Assembly: GCA_029210875.1 (NCBI GenBank)
Contig: JARGFJ010000009.1
Location: 1 to 60,112 of the forward strand
DNA: 60,112 nucleotides
Direction of reading: 5' to 3'
DNA from: Gammaproteobacteria bacterium
GTDB taxonomy: Bacteria > Pseudomonadota > Gammaproteobacteria > Nitrosococcales > Methylophagaceae
The notes beneath the pieces were generated by a model. That model worked only from the letters and a program-made list of their open reading frames with translations, did no database searches and was not told where the DNA came from. Made by a program: the position numbers and the translations under genes. Below are positions 37,577 through 50,769 of the stretch, one piece after another (the stretch's first letter is position 1; every line of letters begins with the position of its first letter).

Positions 37577-39170
37577 AATTAGCCACCATATCTCTAACCG
37601 TTTGGCAGTTTTACTGACACTCCTTACGCTAGTGATCTTGAGCATTAATGCGACTATCGTATTTAATCGTACCTATCAGGATGATTTATTTCAGAGTAGG
37701 CATAATGTAACGCAGTTGGTCGGAGCCGTCGCAAACACGGCAGCTATTTCTGTCTATGTTCGAGATACCGTGCTCGCAAGTGAAGTTGTTGATGGTTTGA
37801 GTGCAAGCGATTTGATTTCTGCAGTAGCATTGAGGGCAAACTCAGAAACTATATCGGAACAAGGTTCATTCATAGATGGTAAGAAAAATGACTGGATTCA
37901 TTTTCCGCTTTATGCCCCCTTTGATAAAGACGAATTAACGGGTGAACTCATTGTCCAAGCAAATGATGAATTAATAGCATCCTATGCTAATAAAGCGGCT
38001 TTGCAATATGTCATGTTTATGGCTATTCATTCTTTGATATTGATTATGGCGGTTGTACTTTTACTAAATTATCAGCTTGTCAGAGTGATTAGAAAAATCG
38101 CCTCAAGTTTACATGACATTACCCCAGGTAGTAATCAACGTATACAAGTTGAAACACGGCATAAAAATGATGAAATTGGCATGTTGGCATCAGATATCAA
38201 TCAACTTCTCACGTCCGTCGAGACCACCTTGACTCGAGAAAGAACATTACGTGAAGAAGTTGAAAATTTGGAACGTCGCTTTCGATCTATATTTGAACAG
38301 GCATCAGGTGGAATTGCATTGCTTGATCAGAATAGCTTTTTGAAAGTGCATAATCCTTCATTTGCAACTATGCTTGGCGATGAGCGTATGCAGCGGCTAA
38401 CGTCAACGGAGAGAGAATCGTTGGCGGCTATCATAGAATCAGAAACAAATGCTATACAAAATGCGATCACTCAGGCACTTAATGAAGATGGTCCGATATC
38501 GTTAGACATCAAGCTAGGTGATGAAACTGAAACATGTTGGGTTCATTGTTTGATTGCTAAAATGCAAGATGATTCAAATAATGCGCCATTACTACAAATC
38601 ATCATGCAAGATGTTTCTGAAAGACGTTTTAGAGAGCAATCCTTTCAAGTCCAGGCGGAACTTGATCCCTTAACCGGGCTGTTTAATCGACGAGCAGGTA
38701 AAGCAAAGATTCAGCAATTACTTGATGATGCTGTAGGAACCTCGGAACACTATGCCTTATTAATGTTAGATTTAGATAACTTTAAACCTGTTAATGATAA
38801 TTTTGGGCATGATGCGGGTGACAGAGTTTTGATGAGGTTAGCGGAGGAGTTGAGAAATACTGTCCGTTCAGGTGATGTGGTTATTCGGTGGGGCGGTGAT
38901 GAGTTTCTTGTCTTTATAAAACAGATTAATTACACATTAGAAGTTGGCCAAATAGCGGAAAAATTGCTCAAGGTAATTCAACGACCCATTCCATTAGATA
39001 ATCAAAACAATGCTCAAATTGGAGTCAGTATTGGTGTTGCTATTTTTCCTGATCATGGTTTTGATCTAGAGCTACTGACCCAGCGCGCTGATCAAGCCAT
39101 GTATCAAGTCAAATTAACAAGCAAAGATGGTTATGCCTTCTATAATGATGTTATTTCCGAAAAGGAATAG
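37566..39170 (+). CDS. Membrane diguanylate cyclase: periplasmic sensor-HAMP-PAS-GGDEF
   Basis: A 534-aa protein. TM1 (about residues 13-33), a periplasmic loop of about 110 residues, TM2 (about 147-170), HAMP (about 170-222), coiled coil, PAS (about 240-355) and GGDEF with active site RWGGDEF near residue 440. The RSGD I-site lies five residues before the active site. The GTG at 37566 has AAGG about 9 nt upstream and overlaps the PBP-like gene; the open frame extends to 37524 without added sense. It probably reads the adjacent PBP-like protein in the periplasm and converts the signal to c-di-GMP. Confidence 0.88.
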   Translation: MWNKISHHISNRLAVLLTLLTLVILSINATIVFNRTYQDDLFQSRHNVTQLVGAVANTAAISVYVRDTVLASEVVDGLSASDLISAVALRANSETISEQGSFIDGKKNDWIHFPLYAPFDKDELTGELIVQANDELIASYANKAALQYVMFMAIHSLILIMAVVLLLNYQLVRVIRKIASSLHDITPGSNQRIQVETRHKNDEIGMLASDINQLLTSVETTLTRERTLREEVENLERRFRSIFEQASGGIALLDQNSFLKVHNPSFATMLGDERMQRLTSTERESLAAIIESETNAIQNAITQALNEDGPISLDIKLGDETETCWVHCLIAKMQDDSNNAPLLQIIMQDVSERRFREQSFQVQAELDPLTGLFNRRAGKAKIQQLLDDAVGTSEHYALLMLDLDNFKPVNDNFGHDAGDRVLMRLAEELRNTVRSGDVVIRWGGDEFLVFIKQINYTLEVGQIAEKLLKVIQRPIPLDNQNNAQIGVSIGVAIFPDHGFDLELLTQRADQAMYQVKLTSKDGYAFYNDVISEKE

Positions 39171-39255
39171 TGATTGATCAGCTTATAACAAGACCTTGAT
39201 TTATCACTGAATTCTGCATTTTGAACTTGGATATATAATAGTTAAAGTCATACAA

Positions 39256-40344
39256 ATGACACGACAACGTAAAATAATCCATATTGATATGGATGCTTTT
39301 TTTGCATCGGTTGAACAACGTGATCAACCAGAATACAAGGGCAAACCACTGATTGTTGGCGGACAACCGAATAGTCGTGGTGTGGTGGCTGCATGTAGTT
39401 ATGAGGCAAGAAAATTCGGTATACATTCAGCTATGTCCTGTTCACGTGCCTATCGATTGTGTCCACAGGCGATATTTGTGCCGCCACGGTTTGAAGCCTA
39501 CCGTGAGGTATCACATAAAATACGAGAAATATTTTGGCGTTATGCCTCTGAAGTGGAGCCATTATCGCTTGATGAGGCTTATTTAGATGTGACTTACACT
39601 GCTGACTTTGATGGTTCTGCAACCTTAATTGCAACAGCAATCAAACGCGACATAGTGGCTGAAACTAATCTGACTGCTTCTGCTGGTGTTTCTTATAATA
39701 AGTTTCTCGCCAAAATTGCCTCTGATATGGATAAACCTAATGGTTTATATGTCATTAAACCTGAACAAGGACAAGCCTTTGTTGCTGAATTAGCTATTGG
39801 TAAATTTCACGGAATTGGCCCTGCCACCGAAGCTAAAATGAAAAAAATCGGTATAGAAAAGGGTCGTGATTTACGTTTAAAATCAGTACAAGAACTAACT
39901 GAAAAATTTGGTAAATCAGGCCACTATTATTACAACATTGCCCGAGCAATTGATCAGCGTCCGGTTCGCAGTCAACGGCAACGTAAATCATTAGGTAAAG
40001 AAACTACGTTTGCTGAAGATATTGTGTCGACAGCTGCTTTGGTTTCAACACTTGAAGCGCTGGCTGAAACAGTCGTCAACATGCTACAGAGCCAGCAGTT
40101 GAAGGGGAGAACATTAACGATAAAAGTGAAATATGCTAATTTTCAGCAAGTCACTCGAGCCCATACAGTTGAACATCAATTAGATTTGCCGACAGTTAAA
40201 CACGTGATCCCGCTATTATTAGCCCGTACAGAAATTGGACATAAACCGGTTAGATTAGTCGGTTTAAGTATAAGTGGATTTGAGCACGTTAATTCTAAGC
40301 AGCAGCAATCACAACTTGATTTACAGTTAAGTGATGTATTTTAA
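39256..40344 (+). CDS. dinB: DNA polymerase IV (Y-family)
   Basis: Error-prone translesion polymerase. IIHIDMDAFFASVEQ holds the first catalytic aspartate pair, SLDEAYLDVT the second, and ASAGVSYNKFLAKIASD is the finger/palm motif. 362 aa, against 351 in E. coli. A TATAAT at 39234-39239 could serve as -10. No LexA box of the CTGT-N8-ACAG type is visible upstream, so SOS control is not evident. It ends 2 bp from the convergent zapG-like gene. Confidence 0.95.
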   Translation: MTRQRKIIHIDMDAFFASVEQRDQPEYKGKPLIVGGQPNSRGVVAACSYEARKFGIHSAMSCSRAYRLCPQAIFVPPRFEAYREVSHKIREIFWRYASEVEPLSLDEAYLDVTYTADFDGSATLIATAIKRDIVAETNLTASAGVSYNKFLAKIASDMDKPNGLYVIKPEQGQAFVAELAIGKFHGIGPATEAKMKKIGIEKGRDLRLKSVQELTEKFGKSGHYYYNIARAIDQRPVRSQRQRKSLGKETTFAEDIVSTAALVSTLEALAETVVNMLQSQQLKGRTLTIKVKYANFQQVTRAHTVEHQLDLPTVKHVIPLLLARTEIGHKPVRLVGLSISGFEHVNSKQQQSQLDLQLSDVF

Positions 40345-40346
40345 TT

Positions 40347-40760
40347 TTAACGGTTTAGCGCGTCCTCATCACCCTTGTAATTTGGGTTGATGAAATTGGT
40401 TTCTTTGGCAATTTCAGTATCAGGGCCATCAAGTAATGCACCTGCACGTTCAGGCAAAATACGTTGATCTGATAAGTCACCAAGTTGTTCAGAGCCAAGC
40501 GATAGATGATCAAATAGTTTTTTGTATGAGCCAGCCATATCTTTAAACAAGACTGCTGTTTGATTATAGTGTTGATGCACATGCTTTTGATAGCGTGCTA
40601 ACTCGGCTTGTTTTTGCTCAAGTAGTTGATCGTATTCATGTTTCATTTTTAGGATTTCATCTTGTCCACCGGGGGCTTTACGGCGTCCAATTGCAAATCC
40701 AGTAATAGCTGCAACAATGACAGCGATGGCTGCAATAATCCAAATTTCTGTTGTTGACAT
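40347..40760 (-). CDS. zapG: YhcB/ZapG family cell-division-associated protein (DUF1043)
   Basis: A 137-aa protein with one N-terminal membrane helix (IWIIAAIAVIVAAITGFAIG), a coiled coil (about residues 35-75) and the DUF1043 pattern YNQTAVLFKDMAGSYKKLFD. E. coli YhcB/ZapG links division and envelope growth. Symbol by family resemblance. Single gene on the minus strand, 38 bp from the membrane protein gene behind it. Confidence 0.9.
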   Translation of the reverse strand: MSTTEIWIIAAIAVIVAAITGFAIGRRKAPGGQDEILKMKHEYDQLLEQKQAELARYQKHVHQHYNQTAVLFKDMAGSYKKLFDHLSLGSEQLGDLSDQRILPERAGALLDGPDTEIAKETNFINPNYKGDEDALNR

Positions 40761-40798
40761 AACTCGCTGGCTCCATTAATTAATTGCAAATTTATTGA

Positions 40799-41806
40799 CT
40801 ACTGGACTAGCTCTTTAATTCTAGGCAGATGTTGTTGTACAGCTTCTGGCAACTTAGCCACTAAATTAGCCCTTACATTATGCCAGTAGGCTGATAAAAT
40901 CAACAAAGCACCACCCATAAAAACACCCGTTAAAGCAAAGCTATAGCCAACGCCACCAAACGTTTCAATGATGCTTGAAAGTGCATAAACCACATAGGCA
41001 AGAGATGACACCATAAAAGCGCGACGATCAACGGCAATTGAAATAGAGGTCATCACTAGATACAACATAATGACGGTTGCCAGACTAGCCAAGCTTTCGT
41101 CTCCGGCTAAAATACCGAGACTAGAAAAAATCGGATGAATAATGAGTGGAGCAGAAAGTAAATGTAACCAAAATGCGACATCAGATTTGTGTGTGACTCT
41201 TTCTGTATCAGACGCGTCCCACACCATTGCCAATGAGAAGGCGGCTACACCGCTGATAAAGAACATTAACTGTAACCAGCCAGTTGCATCAGGAACGATA
41301 GCTGCTACTGTTGATACTAAAATGCCAAGTGCTGCGGCTGTGCCAACGGCAATCGTAATAGGCACTCTGAAACGTTGCCAATGAAAATAGGCGGCTATTG
41401 CTGATAACGTTGCTGCAACGATTAAAGTTATTTCTGACGTAGTAGAAAATAGTGATGTAGAGAATGTAAAAACACCACCAATAAACGACAATAACAACAT
41501 AATAGCTGGCAGTGCCATTTTTCGTTTTAATACAAAAAACTCAGCTAAAACCCATGACAAAGTAGCAAATATTAAAAGCCCCAGACTTTCATTAAAGCTT
41601 TTTAATACCCACAACGATGAAAACAAAAGCAAAGCACAGGCGATAACAATAAAAATATCATTAAAACCACCAATCAATTTGAAGTTCTCTTCATCAACTG
41701 CCGAGGTATTTTTTTGTGATGCCAATAAAAGTCGAAATGCGTTTACAGATGAATCTGTAAAAATTCCTTTTTCGACGGCGAGATTTAAATCTTCATCTGT
41801 GTACAT
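40799..41806 (-). CDS. Multi-pass membrane protein of unknown function
   Basis: A 335-aa protein with about ten hydrophobic helices and an N-terminal cytosolic segment of about 45 residues (MYTDEDLNLAVEKGIF). No catalytic motif or transporter signature recognised. It resembles the DUF2157-like membrane proteins in general shape only. 19 bp separate it from aroE upstream on the same strand, so it may be the tail gene of hemB-aroE. Confidence 0.65.
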   Translation of the reverse strand: MYTDEDLNLAVEKGIFTDSSVNAFRLLLASQKNTSAVDEENFKLIGGFNDIFIVIACALLLFSSLWVLKSFNESLGLLIFATLSWVLAEFFVLKRKMALPAIMLLLSFIGGVFTFSTSLFSTTSEITLIVAATLSAIAAYFHWQRFRVPITIAVGTAAALGILVSTVAAIVPDATGWLQLMFFISGVAAFSLAMVWDASDTERVTHKSDVAFWLHLLSAPLIIHPIFSSLGILAGDESLASLATVIMLYLVMTSISIAVDRRAFMVSSLAYVVYALSSIIETFGGVGYSFALTGVFMGGALLILSAYWHNVRANLVAKLPEAVQQHLPRIKELVQ

Positions 41807-41825
41807 TGTCGTCCTTATGATTTAT

Positions 41826-43666
<1,841 letters not shown>

Positions 43667-43823
43667 TTAACACAGAGATACCAAGTGTTAATAGTAACGC
43701 CATTAACAACGAATGTCTGCCCTGAAGGCAGCTATTAACCATAACGAAAATAAGAATTTTCGATGTGGATAAAACCAGAGTTTGTTATATTTTGAAAATA
43801 GTGGAAAAAAGAGCATACATGTT

Positions 43824-44633
43824 ATGAAAAGTCATATTGGTATCGTACAAATGCGTTCGACTGATCAGCTTGATCAAAACTTGGATTTTTCACATCAGCA
43901 AATTCAACAGGCAGCAGATAAGGGTGTTGACCTATTGGCATTTCCTGAAACCTTTCTTTATATAGGTTCAGACAATCAGGAAAAACACCGGGTTGCGCAA
44001 ACCTTGGATGGTGTTATTGTCGATACCTTTCGCGATTGTGCCGTGCGTTACAATATGTCATTATTGCTGGGCAGTATTTACGAAAAAATTCCCGATGAGA
44101 GTGATCGCTTATTTAACACCTCGATTTTTATAAACCGGCAGGGAGAGCTAAGCGGTATTTATCGAAAAATACATATGTTTGATGCACCCGCACTTGGCTT
44201 TAACGAATCAGATGGCATTAAAGCCGGTGATCAGCCTGTTGTCTTTGATCATGAGATTGGTCGTATTGGTCTGAGTATTTGTTATGACATACGCTTTCCT
44301 GAATTGTATCGACACCTGACTGCAATGGGGGCTGAAATTATCTTTGTACCCGCTGCATTTTTTCTTTATACCGGTAAACATCATTGGTTACAGTTGTTGA
44401 TTGCCCGAGCTATTGAAAACCAGGTTTACATCGTTGCACCTAATCAATGGGGAGAGCATTATGAAGGACGGGTTTCCTACGGTAGTAGTGTGATCATTGA
44501 TCCTTGGGGGAGTATTGTGTGTTGTGCCCCTGAACGAACTGGATTGATCGCAACTACTATCGATTTAGATTATTTAGATGAAGTACGTCGAAATATGCCG
44601 ATTCTGACGCATCGACGCCCAAACCTCTATTAA
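43824..44633 (+). CDS. Carbon-nitrogen hydrolase (Nit1-like nitrilase family)
   Basis: Nitrilase superfamily amidase, most like Nit1 deaminated-glutathione amidase. Glu-Lys-Cys triad: FPETF (about residue 41), YRKIHMFD (about 114) and SICYDIRFPELYR (about 153). The ATG at 43824 gives 269 aa; the open frame to 43782 lacks a better ribosome site. Divergent from hemB. Probably a metabolite-repair enzyme; substrate not proven. Confidence 0.88.
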   Translation: MKSHIGIVQMRSTDQLDQNLDFSHQQIQQAADKGVDLLAFPETFLYIGSDNQEKHRVAQTLDGVIVDTFRDCAVRYNMSLLLGSIYEKIPDESDRLFNTSIFINRQGELSGIYRKIHMFDAPALGFNESDGIKAGDQPVVFDHEIGRIGLSICYDIRFPELYRHLTAMGAEIIFVPAAFFLYTGKHHWLQLLIARAIENQVYIVAPNQWGEHYEGRVSYGSSVIIDPWGSIVCCAPERTGLIATTIDLDYLDEVRRNMPILTHRRPNLY

Positions 44634-44770
44634 TCCAATGATTAAGGTGTTGTTGCTCATAAGGTAAGACTTTTCTGACTATGAACTAATTCAGTTTTAT
44701 AGCTCATCCTAGTTTAATTGCATGGACGAAGGACTCGTTTTTAAGATAAAATTGGCAGGATTTTGTCTGG

Positions 44771-44789
44771 AGATAACACCGCGTTATCT
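44771..44789 (+). promoter_or_regulatory. Hairpin in the carA leader
   Basis: AGATAAC (44771-44777) pairs with GTTATCT (44783-44789) around ACCGC, 30 bp before the carA TTG start. carAB leaders are often controlled by pyrimidines, arginine or purines. This could be an operator-like site or leader structure. I do not recognise the regulator. Confidence 0.35.
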
Positions 44790-44818
44790 TCATTATTTTT
44801 ATCTGCTGGAGGTTTCCC

Positions 44819-45949
44819 TTGCGAACAAGCGCTCTACTTGCTCTTGAAGATGGCTCGGTCTATCACGGCGAATCAATTGGTGCTATTGGGCAATCAGTTG
44901 GTGAGGTCGTGTTCAATACATCAATGACAGGCTATCAGGAAATTCTCACTGACCCATCGTACTGTCGTCAAATTGTCACTTTAACCTATCCGCATATTGG
45001 TAATGTGGGGGTCAATTCAGAAGATGAAGAGTCGTCTGAAATTTATGCCAGCGGTTTAATTATTCGTGACCTTTCACCCGTTGTAAGCAACTGGCGTAGC
45101 AACGAGTCACTTGATAGTTATTTAGAACGTCATAACGTTGTCGGTTTGGCTGGTATTGACACACGTAGTTTGACGCGGCGATTACGTGAAAAAGGTGCGC
45201 TTAAAGGCTGCATCGTTGCAGGCGATAACATTGACGTTGATGCAGCAATTAAAGCGGCACAAGGCTTTGATGGTTTGAAAGGTATGGATCTCGCCAAGGT
45301 TGTCTCGACCAAAGAATCATACAGTTGGGATAAAGCATGTTGGCATTTGTCGGGTGAAAACCACGCAGCTCCTGAGCGTTTTCATGTTGTTGCCTATGAC
45401 TTTGGTGCCAAGAGTAATATCTTACGTATGTTGGTTGAACGTGGCTGTAAATTAACTGTTGTGCCGGCTCAAACATCTGCTGAAGATGTATTGGCGATGA
45501 ATCCAGATGGTGTGTTTTTATCAAATGGCCCTGGCGATCCAGAACCATGTGATTATGCAATTGCAGCAATTCAACAATTATTAGAAACAACTATTCCTAT
45601 CTTTGGCATTTGTTTAGGTCATCAACTATTGGCTTTAGCCTGTGATGCCAAAACCATTAAAATGAAATTTGGACATCATGGTGCTAACCATCCTGTGCAA
45701 GAAATGACAGGCGGATTGGTGATGATTACCAGCCAAAATCATGGTTTTGCAGTTGATCCTGAAACCTTGCCAGCAACAGTACAAGCAACACATTTCTCCT
45801 TGTTTGATGGTTCATTACAAGGAATTCACCATACAAGCAAACCCGCATTTAGTTTCCAAGGGCATCCTGAAGCAAGCCCTGGTCCGCAAGATGCAGCCCC
45901 TTTATTTGATCATTTCATCGATCTACTTGAACAAGCAACAGGTAAATAA
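44819..45949 (+). CDS. carA: Carbamoyl-phosphate synthase small subunit
   Basis: Glutaminase subunit supplying ammonia to CarB for arginine and pyrimidine synthesis. The GATase nucleophile Cys lies in FGICLGHQ (about residue 265), with the HPEASPGP segment near the C-terminus. The start is TTG with GGAGG 6 nt upstream. 376 aa, against 382 in E. coli. carB follows 6 bp after the stop. Confidence 0.96.
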   Translation: MRTSALLALEDGSVYHGESIGAIGQSVGEVVFNTSMTGYQEILTDPSYCRQIVTLTYPHIGNVGVNSEDEESSEIYASGLIIRDLSPVVSNWRSNESLDSYLERHNVVGLAGIDTRSLTRRLREKGALKGCIVAGDNIDVDAAIKAAQGFDGLKGMDLAKVVSTKESYSWDKACWHLSGENHAAPERFHVVAYDFGAKSNILRMLVERGCKLTVVPAQTSAEDVLAMNPDGVFLSNGPGDPEPCDYAIAAIQQLLETTIPIFGICLGHQLLALACDAKTIKMKFGHHGANHPVQEMTGGLVMITSQNHGFAVDPETLPATVQATHFSLFDGSLQGIHHTSKPAFSFQGHPEASPGPQDAAPLFDHFIDLLEQATGK

Positions 45950-45955
45950 CACACG

Positions 45956-48900
45956 ATGGCTAAACGTACTGATATTAAAAGCATCCTTATTCTAGGTGCT
46001 GGCCCGATTGTAATCGGTCAGGCTTGTGAGTTTGATTACTCTGGTGCACAGGCTTGTAAAGCCCTACGAGAAGAAGGTTACCGCGTTATTTTGGTCAACT
46101 CTAATCCAGCGACCATTATGACTGACCCGAACATGGCTCATGCAACCTATATTGAGCCAGTCACTTGGCAGGCAGTAAGTAAAGTGATTGAAGCCGAAAG
46201 ACCAGATGCTATTTTGCCAACCATGGGCGGTCAAACTGCATTGAACTGTGCGCTTGATCTTGAACGTCATGGTGTTCTGGAAAAGTTTGGCGTTGAAATG
46301 ATTGGTGCCGATAGTAACGCTATCAATAAAGCTGAAGATCGTGACTTATTCCGCGCTGCAATGACAAAAATCGGCCTAGATATGCCGAAATCTGCTATTG
46401 CGCACACATTGGAAGAAGCCATAGAAGTTCAGCAAGAATTTGGTTACCCAACTATTATCCGCCCATCATTTACTATGGGGGGGAGCGGAGGCGGTATCGC
46501 CTACAATCGTGAAGACTTCATTGATATCTGCCAACGTGGTTTGTATTTAAGTCCAACCTCTGAATTATTGATTGAAGAATCAATTATTGGTTGGAAAGAA
46601 TATGAAATGGAAGTGGTGCGTGACCGTAAAGACAACTGCATCATCATCTGTTCAATTGAAAACTTTGATCCTATGGGGGTGCATACTGGTGACTCGATTA
46701 CGGTTGCGCCTGCACAAACATTAACCGATAAAGAATATCAAATTATGCGTAATGCCTCTTTGGCAGTATTACGTGAAATTGGTGTTGATACCGGTGGTTC
46801 AAACGTCCAGTTTGCAGTGCAACCTGACACTGGTCGTTTAATCATTATTGAGATGAACCCACGTGTATCACGTTCATCAGCCTTGGCCTCGAAAGCAACG
46901 GGTTTCCCAATTGCCAAAGTTGCAGCTAAATTAGCGGTTGGTTACACCCTTGATGAATTACAAAATGAAATCACCGGTGGGGCAACGCCAGCATCATTTG
47001 AACCAACAATTGATTATGTCGTAACCAAAGTACCGCGTTTTACTTTTGAGAAATTCCCACAAGCAGATAATCGTTTGAGTACTCAAATGAAATCTGTGGG
47101 TGAAGTCATGGCCATTGGTCGTAGTTTCCAGGAATCATTACAAAAAGCATTACGTGGTTTAGAAATTGATCGTGATGGTTTAACTGAAATTGCTGATTTA
47201 ACGGCAGATGATGTCGCTCAAACCTTACGTCGTGAGTTGCGTTTACCAGGTTCAGATCGTTTGTGGTATGTGGCTGATGCCTTCCGTTATGGTTTTAGTT
47301 ATGACGAAATTCAACAGTTAACCCATATTGATCCTTGGTTCTTGGTACAAGTACAAGAAATAGTTGAAATTGAAAATGACTTAAAAGAGAAGTCATTAGC
47401 TGAACTAGATGAAACGGCATTACGCGCGCTTAAACGTAAAGGTTTTTCTGATTCACGATTAGCCAGGTTATTACAAAAAACTGAGAAACAGGTTCGTAAG
47501 CATCGCCATGATGTGAATGTTCGTCCCGTTTATAAACGGGTTGATACCTGTGCCGCTGAATTTTCTAGTGACACTGCCTATATGTATTCTACTTACGATC
47601 AAGAATGTGAAGCCAACCCAACTGATCGCGATAAAATCATGATTTTAGGTGGTGGCCCTAACCGCATTGGTCAAGGTATTGAGTTTGATTATTGCTGTGT
47701 ACACGCTGCATTAGCATTACGTGAAGATGGTTATGAAACTATTATGGTTAACTGTAACCCCGAAACGGTTTCAACCGACTATGACACATCCGATCGTTTG
47801 TATTTCGAACCATTAACATTAGAAGACGTATTGGAAATCGTAGCCTTGGAGCAGCCAAAAGGTGTGATTGTGCAATATGGTGGTCAAACACCGTTGAAAT
47901 TGGCTCGCGCACTTGAAGCCGCTGGTGTGCCAATTATTGGTACATCCCCCGATGCGATTGATCATGCTGAAGATCGTGAGCGTTTCCAACAAATGGTTGA
48001 GAAATTGAACCTTTTACAACCACCAAATCGTCTTGCATTTTCAGCTGAATCAGCTGCATTACAGGCGAGTGAAATTGGTTATCCATTAGTGGTGCGTCCT
48101 TCTTATGTATTAGGTGGACGTGGTATGGAGATTGTTTATAACGAAGAAGAATTAAATCGTTATATGAAAACAGCAATCATGGTGTCGAATGACTCACCCG
48201 TATTACTGGATCGCTTCCTTGATGATGCGATTGAAGTGGATGTTGATGCGATTTGTGACGGTAAAGATGTCTTGATCGGTGGCATCATGGAGCATATTGA
48301 ACAAGCGGGGGTTCACTCGGGTGACTCTGCCTGCGCTTTACCTCCATATAGTTTGAATCAAGACATTCAAGATCGTATGCGTGAACAAGTACGTCAAATG
48401 GCAATGGAATTAGGCGTTGTTGGTTTGATGAATACGCAATTTGCTATTCAAGGCGATAATATCTTTTTGCTTGAGGTGAACCCTCGTGCATCGCGTACTG
48501 TGCCTTATGTATCAAAAGCGATTGGAGTGCCATTAGCGAAAGTAGCCGCGCGTTGTATGGCGGGTCGTAGTTTGGTAGAACAAGGTGTGACTAAAGAAGT
48601 TATCCCTGGTTATTACTCGGTTAAAGAAGCGGTATTCCCATTCATCAAATTCCAAGGTGTCGATCCCATTCTTGGCCCAGAGATGAAATCAACGGGTGAA
48701 GTCATGGGGGTTGGTCGTACCTTTGGTGAAGCCTTTGCCAAGTCACAATTAGCAGCGAGCGTTTCTTTACCAACAGGTGGTAAGGCATTTATTAGTGTTC
48801 GTGAAGTTGATAAAGCCAATATTGTCACTATCGCCAACGATTTAATTGCCTTAGGTTTTGAATTGTTAGCGACACGTGGCACGCAACAAGTCCTGCACGA

Positions 48901-49174
48901 TGCAGGTATTAATTGCGAACGTGTTAATAAGGTGGCTGAAGGACAACCGCATATTGTTGATATGATCAAAAATGATGAAATTAGTTTGATTGTTAACACA
49001 ACAGAAGGCCGTCAAGCAGTGGCGGATTCACGTGAAATTAGACGTGCGGCTTTGCAGCATCAGGTTAATTACACAACAACATTGGCAGCTGCGAGAGCAA
49101 CATGCCAGGCATTAAACAGTAAAGATAGTGGCTCAGTAAATTGCTTACAGTCATTACATGGAGAATTAAACTAA
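45956..49174 (+). CDS. carB: Carbamoyl-phosphate synthase large subunit
   Basis: Synthesises carbamoyl phosphate using two ATP-grasp halves: [13 protein letters not shown] in the first and [13 protein letters not shown] in the second. It ends with the allosteric MGS-like domain. 1072 aa, against 1073 in E. coli. Directly behind carA. Its stop overlaps the greA ATG by 1 bp, an operon join usual for gammaproteobacteria. Confidence 0.97.
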   Translation: MAKRTDIKSILILGAGPIVIGQACEFDYSGAQACKALREEGYRVILVNSNPATIMTDPNMAHATYIEPVTWQAVSKVIEAERPDAILPTMGGQTALNCALDLERHGVLEKFGVEMIGADSNAINKAEDRDLFRAAMTKIGLDMPKSAIAHTLEEAIEVQQEFGYPTIIRPSFTMGGSGGGIAYNREDFIDICQRGLYLSPTSELLIEESIIGWKEYEMEVVRDRKDNCIIICSIENFDPMGVHTGDSITVAPAQTLTDKEYQIMRNASLAVLREIGVDTGGSNVQFAVQPDTGRLIIIEMNPRVSRSSALASKATGFPIAKVAAKLAVGYTLDELQNEITGGATPASFEPTIDYVVTKVPRFTFEKFPQADNRLSTQMKSVGEVMAIGRSFQESLQKALRGLEIDRDGLTEIADLTADDVAQTLRRELRLPGSDRLWYVADAFRYGFSYDEIQQLTHIDPWFLVQVQEIVEIENDLKEKSLAELDETALRALKRKGFSDSRLARLLQKTEKQVRKHRHDVNVRPVYKRVDTCAAEFSSDTAYMYSTYDQECEANPTDRDKIMILGGGPNRIGQGIEFDYCCVHAALALREDGYETIMVNCNPETVSTDYDTSDRLYFEPLTLEDVLEIVALEQPKGVIVQYGGQTPLKLARALEAAGVPIIGTSPDAIDHAEDRERFQQMVEKLNLLQPPNRLAFSAESAALQASEIGYPLVVRPSYVLGGRGMEIVYNEEELNRYMKTAIMVSNDSPVLLDRFLDDAIEVDVDAICDGKDVLIGGIMEHIEQAGVHSGDSACALPPYSLNQDIQDRMREQVRQMAMELGVVGLMNTQFAIQGDNIFLLEVNPRASRTVPYVSKAIGVPLAKVAARCMAGRSLVEQGVTKEVIPGYYSVKEAVFPFIKFQGVDPILGPEMKSTGEVMGVGRTFGEAFAKSQLAASVSLPTGGKAFISVREVDKANIVTIANDLIALGFELLATRGTQQVLHDAGINCERVNKVAEGQPHIVDMIKNDEISLIVNTTEGRQAVADSREIRRAALQHQVNYTTTLAAARATCQALNSKDSGSVNCLQSLHGELN

Positions 49175-49650
49175 TGGCAGTACCAATGACATTACATGGT
49201 TCAGACGCACTAAAAGACGAATTGCAGCATTTAAAAATGGTCGCTCGTCCTGAAGTTGTTGCCGCTATTTCTGAGGCACGTGCCCATGGTGATTTGAAAG
49301 AAAATGCTGAATACCATGCCGCAAAAGAACAACAAAGCTTTATTGAAGGCCGTATTCAAGAGTTAGAAGCTGTATTGTCTAATGCTCAAATTATTGACCC
49401 TACAGAATTACCAAAAGACGGTCGTGTGGTGTTTGGTGTCACGGTTGATTTAATTAATATTGATAATGACGATAAAGTCACCTATCAAATTGTGGGTGAT
49501 TACGAGTCAGATATTAAGAAAAACCGTGTTTCAATTTCATCGCCAATAGCACGTGCACTTATTGGTAAAGAAATTGATGATATCGCGGTTGTTAACGCAC
49601 CAAGTGGCGCGATTGAATATGAAATTGCTGCTATCCGCTATGAAGATTAA
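49174..49650 (+). CDS. greA: Transcription elongation factor GreA
   Basis: Rescues backtracked RNA polymerase by stimulating cleavage of the nascent RNA 3' end. N-terminal coiled coil with the acidic tip region [18 protein letters not shown], then the FKBP-like C-terminal domain. ATG 49174 overlaps the carB stop (TAATG) with GGAG about 10 nt upstream, giving 158 aa, the E. coli length. The frame open to 49141 is inside carB. Confidence 0.96.
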   Translation: MAVPMTLHGSDALKDELQHLKMVARPEVVAAISEARAHGDLKENAEYHAAKEQQSFIEGRIQELEAVLSNAQIIDPTELPKDGRVVFGVTVDLINIDNDDKVTYQIVGDYESDIKKNRVSISSPIARALIGKEIDDIAVVNAPSGAIEYEIAAIRYED

Positions 49651-49658
49651 GTAGCTAG

Positions 49659-50120
49659 ATGTTTTCTGGTTTATCTGGTGAACGTCTACTACTGACTCTG
49701 TGGGTTGGCAGTTTGTTATCTATCGGTTATCTTGCCGTACCCATTGCCTTTGCTACTTTGGGAGATATCACATTAGCCGGTAATTATGCCGGTAAGTTAT
49801 TCTCTACAGTGAACTTGTTAGGCATGGGTTGCGGCAGTGTGTTACTACTGGGTAAAGTCTTTGCTAAGGGTAAGCAAGCCCTGACGTTATGGCGTTTTTG
49901 GGTTGTAGTGCTGATGTTGGTGTTAACACTGGTGTTTTATTTTTATCTACAACCGCAGATGGCTGATATTAAAAAGCTTGCATGGCAAACTAATGCTGAA
50001 CTAACAGCACAATTTTCTGTTCTGCACAGTATCGGTAGAAATCTGTATTTACTGTTAACGATCTTGGGTTTAGCGTTAGTGGTAACCACAGATAATTTCT
50101 CCTTAAAAACTGGAGCGTAA
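49659..50120 (+). CDS. DUF4149 membrane protein
   Basis: A 153-aa protein with four predicted membrane helices, resembling the DUF4149 family (related to TMEM205). The starting [21 protein letters not shown] segment and the later helix pairs fit. Function unknown. It sits between greA and rlmE, 8 bp after greA. Confidence 0.8.
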   Translation: MFSGLSGERLLLTLWVGSLLSIGYLAVPIAFATLGDITLAGNYAGKLFSTVNLLGMGCGSVLLLGKVFAKGKQALTLWRFWVVVLMLVLTLVFYFYLQPQMADIKKLAWQTNAELTAQFSVLHSIGRNLYLLLTILGLALVVTTDNFSLKTGA

Positions 50121-50125
50121 TTGCT

Positions 50126-50743
50126 ATGGCAAGAAGTAAGTCCAGTAATGATTGGATGAGAGAACATTTTGATGACCCGTATGTCAAAATGGCACAAAAA
50201 GCAGGGTATCGTTCGCGTGCAACCTTTAAATTAGAAGAACTTGATAAAAAAGACAAATTGATTCGACCTGGTATGGCGATTGTTGACTTGGGTTCAGCGC
50301 CTGGTGGCTGGTCAGATTATGCACTAAGAAAAATGGGCGATAAAGGTACGGTCGTCGCCTTGGATATATTGCCCATGACACCATTAACAGGTGTGGACTT
50401 CATTCAGGGCGATTTTCGAGAAGATTCTGTATTGGATGAACTCAACAAGGTTTTAAATGGTCAACAAATAGACCTTGTATTATCAGATATGGCCCCCAAT
50501 ATAACAGGTGTGGATTCTATCGATCAGCCAAGCAGTATGTATTTAGTCGAATTGGCACTTGATTTTGCGGTTAATAATTTAAGCAAACAGGGCTGTTTTT
50601 TGGTAAAAGTGTTTCAAGGCGAAGGGTTTGATGCCTATTTAAAAGCAATGCGAGAAAGTTTTAATAAAGTTGTGACGCGTAAACCAGATGCATCTCGAGC
50701 ACGTAGTCGTGAAGTCTATTTACTAGGCCGTGGCCTAAAATAA
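50126..50743 (+). CDS. rlmE: 23S rRNA (uridine-2'-O)-methyltransferase RlmE
   Basis: FtsJ-type methyltransferase modifying U2552 of 23S rRNA in the peptidyl-transferase centre. SAM motif [14 protein letters not shown] and the catalytic K-D-K-E pattern ([20 protein letters not shown]) are seen. 205 aa, against 209 in E. coli. It precedes ftsH, as in E. coli. Confidence 0.95.
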   Translation: MARSKSSNDWMREHFDDPYVKMAQKAGYRSRATFKLEELDKKDKLIRPGMAIVDLGSAPGGWSDYALRKMGDKGTVVALDILPMTPLTGVDFIQGDFREDSVLDELNKVLNGQQIDLVLSDMAPNITGVDSIDQPSSMYLVELALDFAVNNLSKQGCFLVKVFQGEGFDAYLKAMRESFNKVVTRKPDASRARSREVYLLGRGLK

Positions 50744-50769
50744 GAAAACGTTACTAGGGGTAACATACA

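Noticed and set aside
39171-39255. LexA box upstream of dinB
   Set aside because: No CTGT-N8-ACAG palindrome; only AT-rich promoter-like sequence.
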